Shown here: piece by piece, positions 7,425 through 16,876 of the stretch | Layout: every line of letters starts with the position of its first letter | Position numbering within the stretch: the first letter of the stretch is position 1 | Assembly (NCBI RefSeq): GCF_017896165.1 | Contig: NZ_JAFCNB010000003.1 | Coordinates: 310,001-374,000 of the forward strand | Origin: Microbispora oryzae | Lineage (GTDB): Bacteria; Actinomycetota; Actinomycetes; Streptosporangiales; Streptosporangiaceae | DNA: 64,000 bases | Reading direction: 5' to 3' | The notes under the pieces: generated by a model | The model's database searches: none | What the model saw: the letters and a program-made list of their open reading frames with translations, nothing else | What the model was told of the DNA's origin: nothing | Translations under genes and position numbers: made by a program

Positions 7425-10400
7425 GTGCGTCTCCTGGTCAAGGGTCCGGTCGGACCGCTCACCGGGACACTCGACATTCCGGTCTCCAAATATCACGCTC
7501 ACCGGGCCCTGATCCTCGCCTCGCTCGCGCCGGGGACCAGCCGCATCCACGGCCTTTCGGAGGCGGGCCACGTCCGGCACACCATCCGGGCGCTCCGGCA
7601 GCTCGGCACGTCCATCGAGGTCGACGGGGACACGTTCGTGGTGGAGGGCGGGCAGTACCGCCCGGTGCGCGAGCGGGTGACGGTCGGCAGTTCCGGCACC
7701 ACTCTCTACTTCCTGACGCCGCTGGTCTCCCTGGCGGCCGCGCCCGTCACGATCGTGGGGCAGAAGTACTTCCAGCGCAGGCCGATCCGGCCGCTGCTCG
7801 AGGCGCTCGCCGCACTGGGTGTGCGCCTCGACGCGCCCACCGGCAGCCCGCCCATCTCGGTCGTCCCGCACCGTCCGGCCGGAGGCAGGGTCGCCATCCC
7901 CGGCGCCCTGTCGCAGTGGATCTCGGGCCTGCTGCTCGTCGCGCCGTTCGCGTCCGGCCCCAGCCTCATCGAGGTCACCGGCCCGTTCAACGAGCGTTCG
8001 TACGTCGACCTCACCATCGCGATGATGCGGCGTTTCGGCCTGGTCGTGGACGTCGGCGCGGACGGCCGCAGCTTCTCCGTCGAGCCGGGGCAGCGGCCGC
8101 ACCCGGCGACGGTGTGCCTTCCACCGGACATCGGCGCCGCCGCGTTCGGGCTCGCGGCCACCGCGCTGCACCCGTCTGACGTGCTGTTCCGCGGTCTGCC
8201 CGCGGTCGGCGCGGCGCGGACCGATCACCCCGAGGCCGACCTGCTGACCGTCCTGGCCGGGATGGGCGTGCCGCTCGACCCCGATCCCGCCACCGGCTTC
8301 GTCCGGGTGCGCCACGACGGCCTGCGGCTGTCCCCGGTGTCGGTCGACTGCCGCGTGGTCCCGGACATGCTGCCGGTGCTGAGCGTGCTCGCGAGCCAGG
8401 CCGGCGGGACGTCCGTCCTGGACAACGTCGCGCACGTGCGGCTCAAGGAGTCCGACAGGGTCTCCGCGATGCTGCAGCTCAACCGCATGGGCGCGCGGCT
8501 GGAGCTGCGCGGGGAGCGGCTGCTCTGCCACGGCGCCGGCGACTTCGCCCCCGCCGACCTGTCGTCCTTCAACGACCACCGGGTGCTGATGGCGCTGGCG
8601 GTCGCCGCCTCGCGTGCCGACGGCGAGAGCCGGCTGACCTACCCGAACGCCTACCAGATCTCGTATCCGCGCTTCCTCGACGAGATGAACTCGATCGGCA
8701 TGTCCATGTCGGTGGAGACGACGGTCCGGCCCGCACGACGCGGGACGGACAGGGCCGATGCGGCGGGCACGGCGGGCACGGCGCGTCCCGCCGGCACGGC
8801 CCCGGCGATCGAGCCGGGCAGGCTGGCGGCCACCACGCTCGGCGCGTACGTGCGCCGCTGGGCGCGGCGGCGGCCGGACGACACGGCGATGGTCGAGGTG
8901 GCCTCGCCGGGCCGCCCCGAACAGGTCGTCACCTGGAGAGAGCTCGACGAGCGCGCGGACGCCGCCGCGTCGCTGCTGCTCCGGCTGGGCGTCGCGCCCG
9001 GCGAGCCGGTGGCCTGGCAGCTGCCGAACTGGACGGAGTTCACCGTGCTTTCGGTGGCGGCGGCCCGGATCGGCGCGATCGCCTGCCCGCTCATGCCGAT
9101 CTTCCGCGAACGCGAGATGGCCTTCATGCTGGGCCGTTCCCGCGCGCGGGTGGTCGTCGTGCCCGACCGGTTCCGCGGGCGTGAGCACGCCGCCGAGCTG
9201 GCCGGGCTGCTCGCCGGGCCGGACGCCCCGCCGGTCGAGCACGTCCTCGTGGTCGGCGGCGACCGGGCGCTTCCGCCGGAGGCGCCGGGTGACGCGAGGG
9301 CGCGCTGGCACCGCTTCGAGGAGGCGGTGGCCGGGCAGCCGGTGGACCGCTCCGCCCTCGACGCGCGCCGGCCGGAGCCGGGCGCCCTCGCCCAGCTGCT
9401 GTTCACCTCGGGCACCTCGGGGGAGCCCAAGGGCGTGCTGCACCGGATGGACGTGCTGACCAGGGCCGCGGCGATGGAGGTGCGGCACCTGGGCCTCACC
9501 CCCGGCGACCGGATCTTCGTTCCGTCTCCGATGGCCCACCAGACCGGGTTCCTCTATGGCATGTGGCTGGCCCTGACGCTCGGCGTGCCGCACGTCGTGC
9601 AGCCGGTGTGGGACGGCCGCGCCGCGCTCGGCGCGCTGCGCCGATGGGGCTGCACCTTCGTCCAGGCGGCCACGCCGTTCCTGTCGGACCTGCTGAACGC
9701 CGTCGAGGAGACGGGCCTGACACCCGAGTCGCTGCGCGTCTTCGTGGCCACCGGGACGGCCGTGCCGCGCGCGCTCGCGGAGCGGGCGACCCGCACGCTG
9801 GGTGCCGCGGTGTGCGGCGCATGGGGCACCACCGAGACCGGCCTCGGCACCCTGGCCGCGCCCGGCGACGAGCCGGGACTGGTTTGGGGCACCGACGGGC
9901 GCGCCCTCACCGGCGTCCGCATCCGGGTGACCGACGACGCGGGGAACGTCCTCGGCCCCGACCAGGAGGGCAACTTCGAGATCACCAGCAGGTGCCTCTT
10001 CGAGGGCTACCTGGACCATCCGGAGTGGACCGAGGCCGCGATCACCCCCGACGGCTGGTACCGCAGCGGCGACCTCGCGGTGATCGACCAGGCGGGGTTC
10101 GTCCGGATCACCGGCCGGGTCAAGGACGTGATCAACCGTGGCGGCGAGAAGGTGCCGGTCGCGGAGATCGAGCAGCTGCTGCACACCCACCCCGCCGTCG
10201 CGGACGTCGCGATCGTCGCCATGCCCGACGACCGGCTGGGCGAGCGCGCGTGCGCGTACGTGGTGGCGGCGGGGCCGATCGACCTGACGGAGGTACGCGG
10301 CTTCCTCGATGCCCGCCGGGTGGCCAAGCACTACTGGCCGGAGCGGCTGGAGGTCGTCGACCGGCTGCCCCGCAACCCGGCAGGCAAGGTGCAGAAGTTC

Positions 10401-10451
10401 GTGCTCCGCGAGTGGGTACGGCGATCGATCGACAGCGAGGGACGAGGGTGA
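7425..10451 (+). CDS. Fused EPSP-synthase homologue / acyl-CoA ligase (AnsJ-AnsK type)
   Basis: 1008 residues from GTG 7425, with AAGGAG 6 nt upstream. Residues 1-425 are an enolpyruvyl-transferase fold. Kept features include SKYHAHRAL near the start (canonical SKSxxxRAL), RRPI, LSQW, a PD in 'VVPDMLP', RLKESDR and DHR. The canonical LGNAGTA is changed to VGSSGTT. After a linker (about 430-475) comes an ANL adenylate-forming domain with LLFTSGTSGEPKG near 658 and a C-terminal K in NPAGKVQK. In cyclohexanecarboxyl-CoA pathways the AroA-like part is thought to remove a hydroxyl from shikimate by elimination, and the ligase makes the CoA ester. Phoslactomycin producers are known to fuse the two. 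The AroA part is unlikely to be the housekeeping EPSP synthase. Confidence 0.87.
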   Translation: MRLLVKGPVGPLTGTLDIPVSKYHAHRALILASLAPGTSRIHGLSEAGHVRHTIRALRQLGTSIEVDGDTFVVEGGQYRPVRERVTVGSSGTTLYFLTPLVSLAAAPVTIVGQKYFQRRPIRPLLEALAALGVRLDAPTGSPPISVVPHRPAGGRVAIPGALSQWISGLLLVAPFASGPSLIEVTGPFNERSYVDLTIAMMRRFGLVVDVGADGRSFSVEPGQRPHPATVCLPPDIGAAAFGLAATALHPSDVLFRGLPAVGAARTDHPEADLLTVLAGMGVPLDPDPATGFVRVRHDGLRLSPVSVDCRVVPDMLPVLSVLASQAGGTSVLDNVAHVRLKESDRVSAMLQLNRMGARLELRGERLLCHGAGDFAPADLSSFNDHRVLMALAVAASRADGESRLTYPNAYQISYPRFLDEMNSIGMSMSVETTVRPARRGTDRADAAGTAGTARPAGTAPAIEPGRLAATTLGAYVRRWARRRPDDTAMVEVASPGRPEQVVTWRELDERADAAASLLLRLGVAPGEPVAWQLPNWTEFTVLSVAAARIGAIACPLMPIFREREMAFMLGRSRARVVVVPDRFRGREHAAELAGLLAGPDAPPVEHVLVVGGDRALPPEAPGDARARWHRFEEAVAGQPVDRSALDARRPEPGALAQLLFTSGTSGEPKGVLHRMDVLTRAAAMEVRHLGLTPGDRIFVPSPMAHQTGFLYGMWLALTLGVPHVVQPVWDGRAALGALRRWGCTFVQAATPFLSDLLNAVEETGLTPESLRVFVATGTAVPRALAERATRTLGAAVCGAWGTTETGLGTLAAPGDEPGLVWGTDGRALTGVRIRVTDDAGNVLGPDQEGNFEITSRCLFEGYLDHPEWTEAAITPDGWYRSGDLAVIDQAGFVRITGRVKDVINRGGEKVPVAEIEQLLHTHPAVADVAIVAMPDDRLGERACAYVVAAGPIDLTEVRGFLDARRVAKHYWPERLEVVDRLPRNPAGKVQKFVLREWVRRSIDSEGRG

Positions 10452-11596
10452 TGACGGCCGACGAGGCGCAGTTAGGGGCATTGCTCGAGGAGGTCGAGGC
10501 GTTCGTCCGCGGCCCCGGTGAGAAGTACGCGGCGGAGATCGAGCGCACCCGCGCGGTGCCCGAACGGCTGTGGGAGGACCTGCGCGACCGCGGCTACCTG
10601 CGGCTGGCCGCGCCGCAGGAGTACGGCGGACGGGGCATCCCGTTCTCCCGCTACCTCGAGGTCCTCGAACTGGTCTCGATGTCGCACGCCTCGGTACGGA
10701 TGATCGTGCACGTGTGCAACGGCGTGTGGCGGTCCATGGACCGGTTCGCCACCGACGAGCAGCGCAAGAAGTTCGTGCTGCCCCAGGTCGCCGGTGACAT
10801 CAGGGTCGCGTTCACGCTGACGGAGCCGACCGCGGGCACCGGGGCCGACCTGCGCAGCAGCGTGACCCGCGAAGGGGACACCTACCTCCTGTCCGGGGAG
10901 AAGCACCTGATCACCTTCGGGGTGAGCTGCGACTACTGGCTGCTGTTCGCCCGCCTGGAGGGCACCGCGGGGCGGGACGGCACGGTCGCCCTCCTGGTGG
11001 ACCGGCACGCGCCCGGCGTCACCGTGGAGGCCATGCCCGGCACCATGGGCGTTCGCGGCACCGACCACGCCCGGCTGCTCTTCGACCGCACCCCGGTGCC
11101 GGTGGCCAACCGGCTCGGCGACGAGGGCCGCGGCCTGGAGGTCGCCCTGGGCGGCTTCCTCACCCCCAGCCGCATCGCGGTCGCCATGACCTGCGTCGGG
11201 CTCGCCCGGCGGGCCCAGGAGCTCGCCACCGAGCACGCCCGGACCCGGCGCACCTTCGGCAAGCCGCTGGCCTCGCGGCAGGCGATCGCGTTCGCGCTCG
11301 CCGAGAACGCGGCCGACCTGGAGGCCGCCCGCCAGCTCACCCTCTACGCGGCGCGCCGCTGGGAGCTGGGCGACGAGCGGGCGGCGGCGCTGTCGTCAAT
11401 GGCGAAGCTGACCGCGGTCGACATGCTCACCCGGGTCACCGACAAGGCGCTGCAGGTGCACGGCGGCATCGGCTACTGGGAGTCGAGCCCGATCGAACGG
11501 GTCTACCGCGACGCGAGGGCGCAGCGGTTCGAGGAGGGCACCAACGAGATCCAGAAGACGGTGATCGCGCGGGACGTGCTGGGGGCCGGACGATGA
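10451..11596 (+). CDS. Acyl-CoA dehydrogenase of the cyclohexyl-CoA pathway (AnsL type)
   Basis: 381 residues. The ATG overlaps the previous stop (TGATG); a GTG at 10448 is an alternative start. Flavin and substrate motifs are intact: [14 protein letters not shown] in the middle domain, [17 protein letters not shown] and the catalytic Glu362 in the EGT of [13 protein letters not shown]-dependent acyl-CoA dehydrogenases normally remove alpha,beta hydrogens. In the shikimate-to-cyclohexanecarboxylate route an enzyme of this type is needed for the oxidation and elimination steps on ring CoA esters. Its place between the ligase and the ChcA-like gene, with overlaps on both sides, supports that role. 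Confidence 0.85.
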   Translation: MTADEAQLGALLEEVEAFVRGPGEKYAAEIERTRAVPERLWEDLRDRGYLRLAAPQEYGGRGIPFSRYLEVLELVSMSHASVRMIVHVCNGVWRSMDRFATDEQRKKFVLPQVAGDIRVAFTLTEPTAGTGADLRSSVTREGDTYLLSGEKHLITFGVSCDYWLLFARLEGTAGRDGTVALLVDRHAPGVTVEAMPGTMGVRGTDHARLLFDRTPVPVANRLGDEGRGLEVALGGFLTPSRIAVAMTCVGLARRAQELATEHARTRRTFGKPLASRQAIAFALAENAADLEAARQLTLYAARRWELGDERAAALSSMAKLTAVDMLTRVTDKALQVHGGIGYWESSPIERVYRDARAQRFEEGTNEIQKTVIARDVLGAGR

Positions 11597-12396
11597 CGGG
11601 ATATCAGGGCAAGGTCGCGGTGATCACGGGCAGTTCGCGCGGCATCGGGCGGTCGCTCGCGCTGACGCTGGCCGCGGGCGGCGCCTCGATCGTGGTGAAC
11701 TACAAGAAGAACGCCGACCTCGCCGAGCGGACGTGCAAGGACGTCGAGCAGGCCGGTGGCACGGCGATCGCCGTACGGGCCGACGTCGAGCAGCCGGAGG
11801 AGATCGACGCGCTGTTCGAGGCCGTGGGCGACGCCTTCGGCCGGGTCGACTTCTTCGTCTGCAACGCGGCGGCCAGTTCGTTCAAGAACATCGAGGATCT
11901 GCGGCGGCACCACCTGGACCGCTCGTACGCGATGAACGTGCGGGCCTTCGTGCTCGGCGCCCAGCACGCCGTGCGCCTGATGACGGACGGCGGCCGGATC
12001 GTCGCCCTGTCCAGCTACGGCAGCATCCGGGCCTATCCCACCTACGCCAACCTGGGGGCCGCCAAGGCGGCCATCGAGGCGTGGGTGCGGTACATGGCGG
12101 TGGAGTTCGCGCACAAGGGCGTCAACGTCAACGCGGTGAACGGCGGCATCATCGAGTCGGACTCCTCGGCCTTCTTCTACGACGTCCCCGGCATGGCGCC
12201 GCTGTCGCGGGTGCTGCCGAAGATCCCCAAGGCCCGGATGGGGACCGTCCAGGAGGTCGCCGACGTGGTCGCGTTCCTGCTGTCGCCCGCCTCGGAGTAC
12301 GTCACGGGGCAGACGATCGTCGTCGACGGCGGCCTGTCGGTGGTCGCGCCGCCGTTCGCCGAGGACCTGACGCCGCCGCTGGCGTGGCATGGCTGA
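11593..12396 (+). CDS. chcA-like: ChcA/FabL-like enoyl-CoA reductase (SDR)
   Basis: 267 residues, short-chain dehydrogenase fold. Cofactor motif TGSSRGIG (12-19); Y151-x6-K158 is the enoyl-reductase form of the catalytic pair. [10 protein letters not shown] and the NGGIIES region resemble Bacillus FabL. ChcA, the 1-cyclohexenylcarbonyl-CoA reductase of ansatrienin and phoslactomycin producers, belongs to this type and reduces several ring double bonds in turn. The ATG overlaps the dehydrogenase stop (ATGA) and the end overlaps the dienoyl reductase by 8 nt, so translation is coupled. A generic SDR annotation is the alternative; the catalytic spacing argues against a ketoreductase. Confidence 0.8.
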   Translation: MTGYQGKVAVITGSSRGIGRSLALTLAAGGASIVVNYKKNADLAERTCKDVEQAGGTAIAVRADVEQPEEIDALFEAVGDAFGRVDFFVCNAAASSFKNIEDLRRHHLDRSYAMNVRAFVLGAQHAVRLMTDGGRIVALSSYGSIRAYPTYANLGAAKAAIEAWVRYMAVEFAHKGVNVNAVNGGIIESDSSAFFYDVPGMAPLSRVLPKIPKARMGTVQEVADVVAFLLSPASEYVTGQTIVVDGGLSVVAPPFAEDLTPPLAWHG

Positions 12397-14506
12397 CCTC
12401 GGCCGCGTCTTCGCCGCCGGCCGGATCGGCGGTCTGGAGCTCCCGCACCGGATCGTCATGGGCGCCATGCACCTGGGCCTGGAGTCGCGCGACGACGAGG
12501 GCGCGAGCCTGGCCGCGTTCTACGCGGAACGGGCCAGAGGCGGCGCCGGGCTCATGGTCACCGGCGGAGCGGCGGTGAACGCGGCCGGCGCGGGCGGCCC
12601 CGGATACGGGGTCCTGACCGACGCCGGGTACCGGTCCCGGCTGCGGCGGGTCGCGGAGGAGGCGCACGCCGCCGGCGGGCTGGTCGCGCTGCAGCTCTTC
12701 CACGCCGGCCGGTACGCGCCGCCCTCGGCGTCCGGCCGGCCGCCGGTCGCGCCGTCCGCCGTCTACAGCCGGTTCTCCCGCTGCGAGCCGGTCGCCCTGA
12801 CCTCGGCGCAGATCGCCGACACCGTCGGCGACTTCGCCAGGGGAGCCGAGTACGCCCGCGACCTCGGGTTCGACGCGGTGGAGATCATGGGCTCGGAGGG
12901 GTACCTGATCGACCAGTTCCTCTCCCCGCTGACCAACCTCCGCGACGACGCCTGGGGCGGAGACGCCGGGCGGCGCGGGCGGTTCGGCGCGGAGGTGACG
13001 CGGGCGGTCCGGGCGGCGGCCGGGCCCGGCTACCCGGTCATCGTCCGGTTCTCCGGCCTCGACCTCATGGAGGGCGGCACCGGCTGGGACGAGGCCCTCG
13101 CGTTCGCCCGGGCCCTGGCCGCCGCGGGAGCCGACGCGCTGAACGTCGGCGTCGGCTGGCACGAGTCCGCGGTGCCCACCGTCCAGGCCGTCGTGCCGCC
13201 GGGGACGTGGGTGCGGTACGCCGAGGGGGTGAAGGCGGCGGTCGGCGAGCTGCCGGTGATCGCCGGAAACCGGGTGACCCGGATCGGGCAGGCCGCCGAG
13301 ATCCTCGCGTCCACCTCCCTCGACTTCGTCTCCATGGCGCGGCCGTTCCTCGCGGACCCGCGGATCGTCGCGAAGGCCCGTGGCGGCGGCGCGGTCAACG
13401 TCTGCATCGGGTGCAACCAGGCCTGCGTCGACCGCTCGCTCGCCGACCGCGAGGTGTCGTGCCTGGTGAACCCCCGCGCGGGGCGGGAGCGCGCCACGCG
13501 TGCCGTACGGACCGCCGCGCCGCGCCGCGTCGCGGTCGTCGGGGGCGGGCCGGCCGGCCTGCAGGCCGCGCAGCGGCTGGCGGTCCGCGGCCACCGCGTG
13601 GACCTGTACGAGGCGGGCGACGCGCTCGGCGGCCAGTTCCGCCTGGCCGCCCGGGTGCCCGGCAAGTCCGACTACGGCGAGACCGTCGCCTACTTCGCCG
13701 CCGAGCTGGCCCGCCACGGTGTGCGCGTCCACCTCGGCCGGGCGATCGGGCCCGCCGACCTCGATCTGCTGCGCTCGTACGACGGGGCGATCGTCGCCAC
13801 CGGGGTGCGGCCGCGGCGGGTGGACATCCCCGGCGCCGATCTGCCCAACGTGCTGACCTACCCCGAGGCGTTCGCCGACGGGGCCATGAAAGGACGCGTC
13901 GTGATCATCGGCGGCGGCGGCGTCGCGGCCGACCTCGCCCATCTGGCGAGCCGCGGCGACAGCCCCCTCGGCGACGCCGAACGATTCCTGCGGGAGCACG
14001 GCCTGGCGGCGGGCGCGGTGCCGGTCACCGGGCGCGTCCCGGTCACCGTGCTGCACCGCGGCGCGCGGCTCGCCGGACGCGTGGGCCGGTCGACCCGCTG
14101 GGCGGTGCTCGCCGAGCTGCGCCGCCAGGGCGTGCGGGTCGTGCCCGCCATCCGGTGCCGGCGGATCTCGCCTGAGGGCGTGCACATCTGCGGCGCCGAT
14201 GTCTCCGGCGCGGAGGGCGGTGACCGTGTGATCGAGGCGGACACCGTCGTGATCGCCGCCGGTCAGATCGCCGACGACGTCGTCCCCGCCCTCGTCCGGC
14301 GGGCCGGGGTGTGGCACCGCGTCGCCGGCGGCGCGCGCGACGCCGGCGGGCTGGACGCCGTACGGGCCTTCGCCGAGGGGTTCGCCGCCGCGGAGGAGGC
14401 CGCGACCGAGATCGCGGGGGAGATCGTGGACGGGATCGATGAGGAGGGACCCGGGGCGCGAGGCGGCGCCGGTCCCGCGAGTGTGGGAGGGCCGGCCGAT
14501 GGCTGA
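12389..14506 (+). CDS. 2,4-dienoyl-CoA reductase-type flavoprotein (AnsM type)
   Basis: 705 residues, matching the FadH / old yellow enzyme plus FAD-NAD(P) architecture. An FMN TIM barrel fills 1-335. The 4Fe-4S ligands are C339, C342, C346 and C358. From about 375 there is an FAD site ([12 protein letters not shown]) and later an NAD(P)-binding GGGGVA. FadH reduces 2,4-dienoyl-CoA. In the cyclohexanecarboxyl-CoA route a member of this family acts on cyclohexadienyl-CoA intermediates. The C-terminal 30 residues are low-complexity ([15 protein letters not shown]). It overlaps the ChcA-like gene by 8 nt and the FabF-like gene by 8 nt. Confidence 0.87.
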   Translation: MADLGRVFAAGRIGGLELPHRIVMGAMHLGLESRDDEGASLAAFYAERARGGAGLMVTGGAAVNAAGAGGPGYGVLTDAGYRSRLRRVAEEAHAAGGLVALQLFHAGRYAPPSASGRPPVAPSAVYSRFSRCEPVALTSAQIADTVGDFARGAEYARDLGFDAVEIMGSEGYLIDQFLSPLTNLRDDAWGGDAGRRGRFGAEVTRAVRAAAGPGYPVIVRFSGLDLMEGGTGWDEALAFARALAAAGADALNVGVGWHESAVPTVQAVVPPGTWVRYAEGVKAAVGELPVIAGNRVTRIGQAAEILASTSLDFVSMARPFLADPRIVAKARGGGAVNVCIGCNQACVDRSLADREVSCLVNPRAGRERATRAVRTAAPRRVAVVGGGPAGLQAAQRLAVRGHRVDLYEAGDALGGQFRLAARVPGKSDYGETVAYFAAELARHGVRVHLGRAIGPADLDLLRSYDGAIVATGVRPRRVDIPGADLPNVLTYPEAFADGAMKGRVVIIGGGGVAADLAHLASRGDSPLGDAERFLREHGLAAGAVPVTGRVPVTVLHRGARLAGRVGRSTRWAVLAELRRQGVRVVPAIRCRRISPEGVHICGADVSGAEGGDRVIEADTVVIAAGQIADDVVPALVRRAGVWHRVAGGARDAGGLDAVRAFAEGFAAAEEAATEIAGEIVDGIDEEGPGARGGAGPASVGGPADG

Positions 14507-15764
14507 CAGACACCCGAGCCGCGACGTCGTGATCACCGGCATCGGCGCCGTCACGCCGGTCGGCGTCGGCCGGGACGTCACCTGGCGCAACCTCCTCGCC
14601 GGGCGGTCCGGCGTCGGCCCGGTCACCGCGTTCGACGCCGCCGGGCTGCCGACCAGGATCGCGGCCGAGGTGAAGGGCTTCGATCCCGCCGCCTTCCTCG
14701 ACGCCAAGCGGATCCGCCGGTCCGCGCGTTTCTCGCAGTTCGCGATCGCGGCGGCGCGCGAGGCGGTCGCCGACGCGAAGTTCGAGGTCGACGCCGGCAA
14801 CGCCGCGCGGGTCGGCGTGGTGGTGAACGCGGCGGTGGCCGGGTTCGACACGGTCGAGGCAGCGACCCGGGGACTGCTGACCGCGCCGGAGCCCCTCGCG
14901 CCGAGTAGCTACTTCGTCCCCTCGTCGCTGACCAACATGCCGGCCTGTGAGATAGCGATCGACCTCGGGGCGCACGGCCCGGTCAACGCCAGCGCCCTTG
15001 CCTGCGCGAGCGGCCTGTACGCGCTGCTCGACGCCCGGAGGCTCATCCTCGCGGGCGAGGCCGACGTGGTGGTCTGCGGGGGCACCGACGCCGCGATCAC
15101 CCCCGTGATGTTCGCCGGCCTGGTGAGCATGGGCGCGATGTCCGAGCGCAACGACGACCCCGAGGGCGCGAGCAGGCCGTTCTCCGCCGACCGCGACGGG
15201 TTCGTGTTCGGCGAGGGGGCCGTGGTCCTCGTCCTGGAGTCCGCGGAGCACGCCGCACGGCGCGGTGTCATCCCGTACGCGACCGTCGCCGGTGGGGCGC
15301 TGACCTGCGACGCTTTCCACGTCAGCGCACCCGGCCCGGGGGCCGAGCACGCGGCGGCCGCGATCAGGCAGGCCCACGAGAGGGCCGGGGTGCGGCCCGC
15401 CGACGTCGACTACGTCTGCGCGCACGGCACCTCCACGGCGGCGAACGACCGGGCCGAAACGCGGGCGATCCGCGAAGCCCTCGGCCCGGCCGCCGATCAC
15501 GTCGCCGTCAGCAGCCCGAAGTCGATGGTCGGCCACCTGATCGGGGCGGCGGGCTCGCTCGGCGCGATGGTGTGCGCCATGGCGATTCGTGACGGCGTCG
15601 TGCCGCCCACCGTCAACCTGAACATCCCGGATCCGGAATGCGATCTGGACTATGTTCCGCATGACGCCCGGCGGATGCCGGTGCGTGTCGCGTCCACCAA
15701 CGCGTTCGGGTTCGGCGGGCAGAATTGTGTGGCGGTGTTCACCGCCGCGGACGGATCCGATTGA
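14499..15764 (+). CDS. FabF-type 3-oxoacyl-ACP synthase
   Basis: 421 residues from ATG 14499, with GGGAGG 8 nt upstream. The Cys-His-His triad is visible: C169 in ALACASGL, HGTST, and KSMVGHLIGAAG. These make it a decarboxylating Claisen condensing enzyme of the KAS II class. It has no partner chain-length factor, so it is not a type II aromatic PKS KS-alpha. It would extend an ACP-bound cyclohexyl acyl chain with malonyl-ACP, or serve as a resistant copy of the fatty-acid enzyme. No malonyltransferase gene is in the cluster, so malonyl-ACP would come from primary metabolism. Confidence 0.9.
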   Translation: MADRHPSRDVVITGIGAVTPVGVGRDVTWRNLLAGRSGVGPVTAFDAAGLPTRIAAEVKGFDPAAFLDAKRIRRSARFSQFAIAAAREAVADAKFEVDAGNAARVGVVVNAAVAGFDTVEAATRGLLTAPEPLAPSSYFVPSSLTNMPACEIAIDLGAHGPVNASALACASGLYALLDARRLILAGEADVVVCGGTDAAITPVMFAGLVSMGAMSERNDDPEGASRPFSADRDGFVFGEGAVVLVLESAEHAARRGVIPYATVAGGALTCDAFHVSAPGPGAEHAAAAIRQAHERAGVRPADVDYVCAHGTSTAANDRAETRAIREALGPAADHVAVSSPKSMVGHLIGAAGSLGAMVCAMAIRDGVVPPTVNLNIPDPECDLDYVPHDARRMPVRVASTNAFGFGGQNCVAVFTAADGSD

Positions 15765-15789
15765 GCCGGCGATTGTCAGGAGGAAACAT

Positions 15790-16875
15790 ATGAGGGCCGA
15801 ATTTCAGTTTCACCCCGCCGAGCGTCCCCTTCCGGACGACGAAAGGGAGAAAATTCTCGCCGACCCCGGATTCGGCCGGCACTTCACCGACCACATGGCG
15901 TCCGCCACCTGGACGCCGGACGCGGGCTGGCACGATCTCCGGGTGGCCGCGCTCGCGCCCGTCACGCTGCACCCCGCGGCGGCCGTGCTGCACTACGCGC
16001 AGGAGATCTTCGAAGGGGTGAAGGCGTTCCGGCACGCCGACGGGAGCGTCTGGCTGTTCCGGCCCGAGCTGAACGCGCGGCGGTTCGCGCACTCGGCCCG
16101 GCGGCTGGCGCTTCCCGTGCTCGACGAGGAGTTGTTCGTGGAGAGCGTCACGGCCCTGGTGCGGGCCGACCGCTCGTGGGTGCCTCCGTACGACGGAGAG
16201 CGCAGCCTCTACGTCCGGCCGTACATGTTCGGTTCCGAGGCGTTCCTCGGCGTGCGCCCCGCGGCCGAGGTCAGGTACGGCGTGATCGCCTCTCCGGCGG
16301 CGGCGTACTTCGCGGCGGGAAGCGGCGGCGTCACGCTCTGGGTGAGCGAGAACTACACGCGGGCGGCCAGGGGCGGCACGGGCGCGGCGAAGTGCGGCGG
16401 CAACTACGCCTCAAGCCTCGCCGCGCAGGTCGAGGCCGCCGAGCACGGCTGCGACCAGGTGCTCTACCTCAGCGGCGACGAACACCGCCACCTGGAGGAG
16501 TCGGGCACCATGAACTTGTTCCTCGTCACCGCCGACCGGGAGGTGGTCACGCCGTGCCTCGGCACCATCCTCGACGGCGTGACCAGGACGAGCGTGCTCG
16601 ACCTGGCGGTCGAGCACGGGCTCAAAGCGGTGGAGCGGCAGGTCGGCATCGACGAGCTGCGGGCCGGCTGCGCGGACGGCTCCATCGTCGAGATGTTCGC
16701 GGCGGGGACCGCGGCGGTCATCACGCCCATCGTCGGGTTCAAGGGCAACGGCTACGAGCAGGTGGTGGCCGACGGGAGGCCCGGCGCCGCGACGCTCGAC
16801 ATCCGCCGGCACATCGTGGACATCCAGTACGGCCGGGCCGCGGACACGCACAACTGGCTGCGCCGGGTGGCCTGA
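15790..16875 (+). CDS. Branched-chain-type aminotransferase (class IV PLP)
   Basis: 361 residues from ATG 15790, with AGGAGG 6 nt upstream. Fold-type IV aminotransferase; the PLP lysine is K201 in GAAKCGGNYA, and EIFEGVKAFR, RPYMFGSE and EESGTMNLF match IlvE. It moves an amino group between glutamate and a 2-oxo acid. In this operon it may supply an amino-acid building block or put an amine on the product, which could then be acylated by the condensation-like enzyme at 768-2141. A second chromosomal ilvE is expected for primary metabolism, but that cannot be seen here. Confidence 0.9.
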   Translation: MRAEFQFHPAERPLPDDEREKILADPGFGRHFTDHMASATWTPDAGWHDLRVAALAPVTLHPAAAVLHYAQEIFEGVKAFRHADGSVWLFRPELNARRFAHSARRLALPVLDEELFVESVTALVRADRSWVPPYDGERSLYVRPYMFGSEAFLGVRPAAEVRYGVIASPAAAYFAAGSGGVTLWVSENYTRAARGGTGAAKCGGNYASSLAAQVEAAEHGCDQVLYLSGDEHRHLEESGTMNLFLVTADREVVTPCLGTILDGVTRTSVLDLAVEHGLKAVERQVGIDELRAGCADGSIVEMFAAGTAAVITPIVGFKGNGYEQVVADGRPGAATLDIRRHIVDIQYGRAADTHNWLRRVA

Positions 16876-16876
16876 G

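Noticed and set aside
6222-10481. A minus-strand open frame of about 1400 codons opposite the reductase and fusion genes
   Set aside because: Its composition (runs of Arg, Gly, Ala, His, Val) and lack of any motif show that it is the antisense shadow of GC-rich codons. The plus-strand genes carry clear family motifs.
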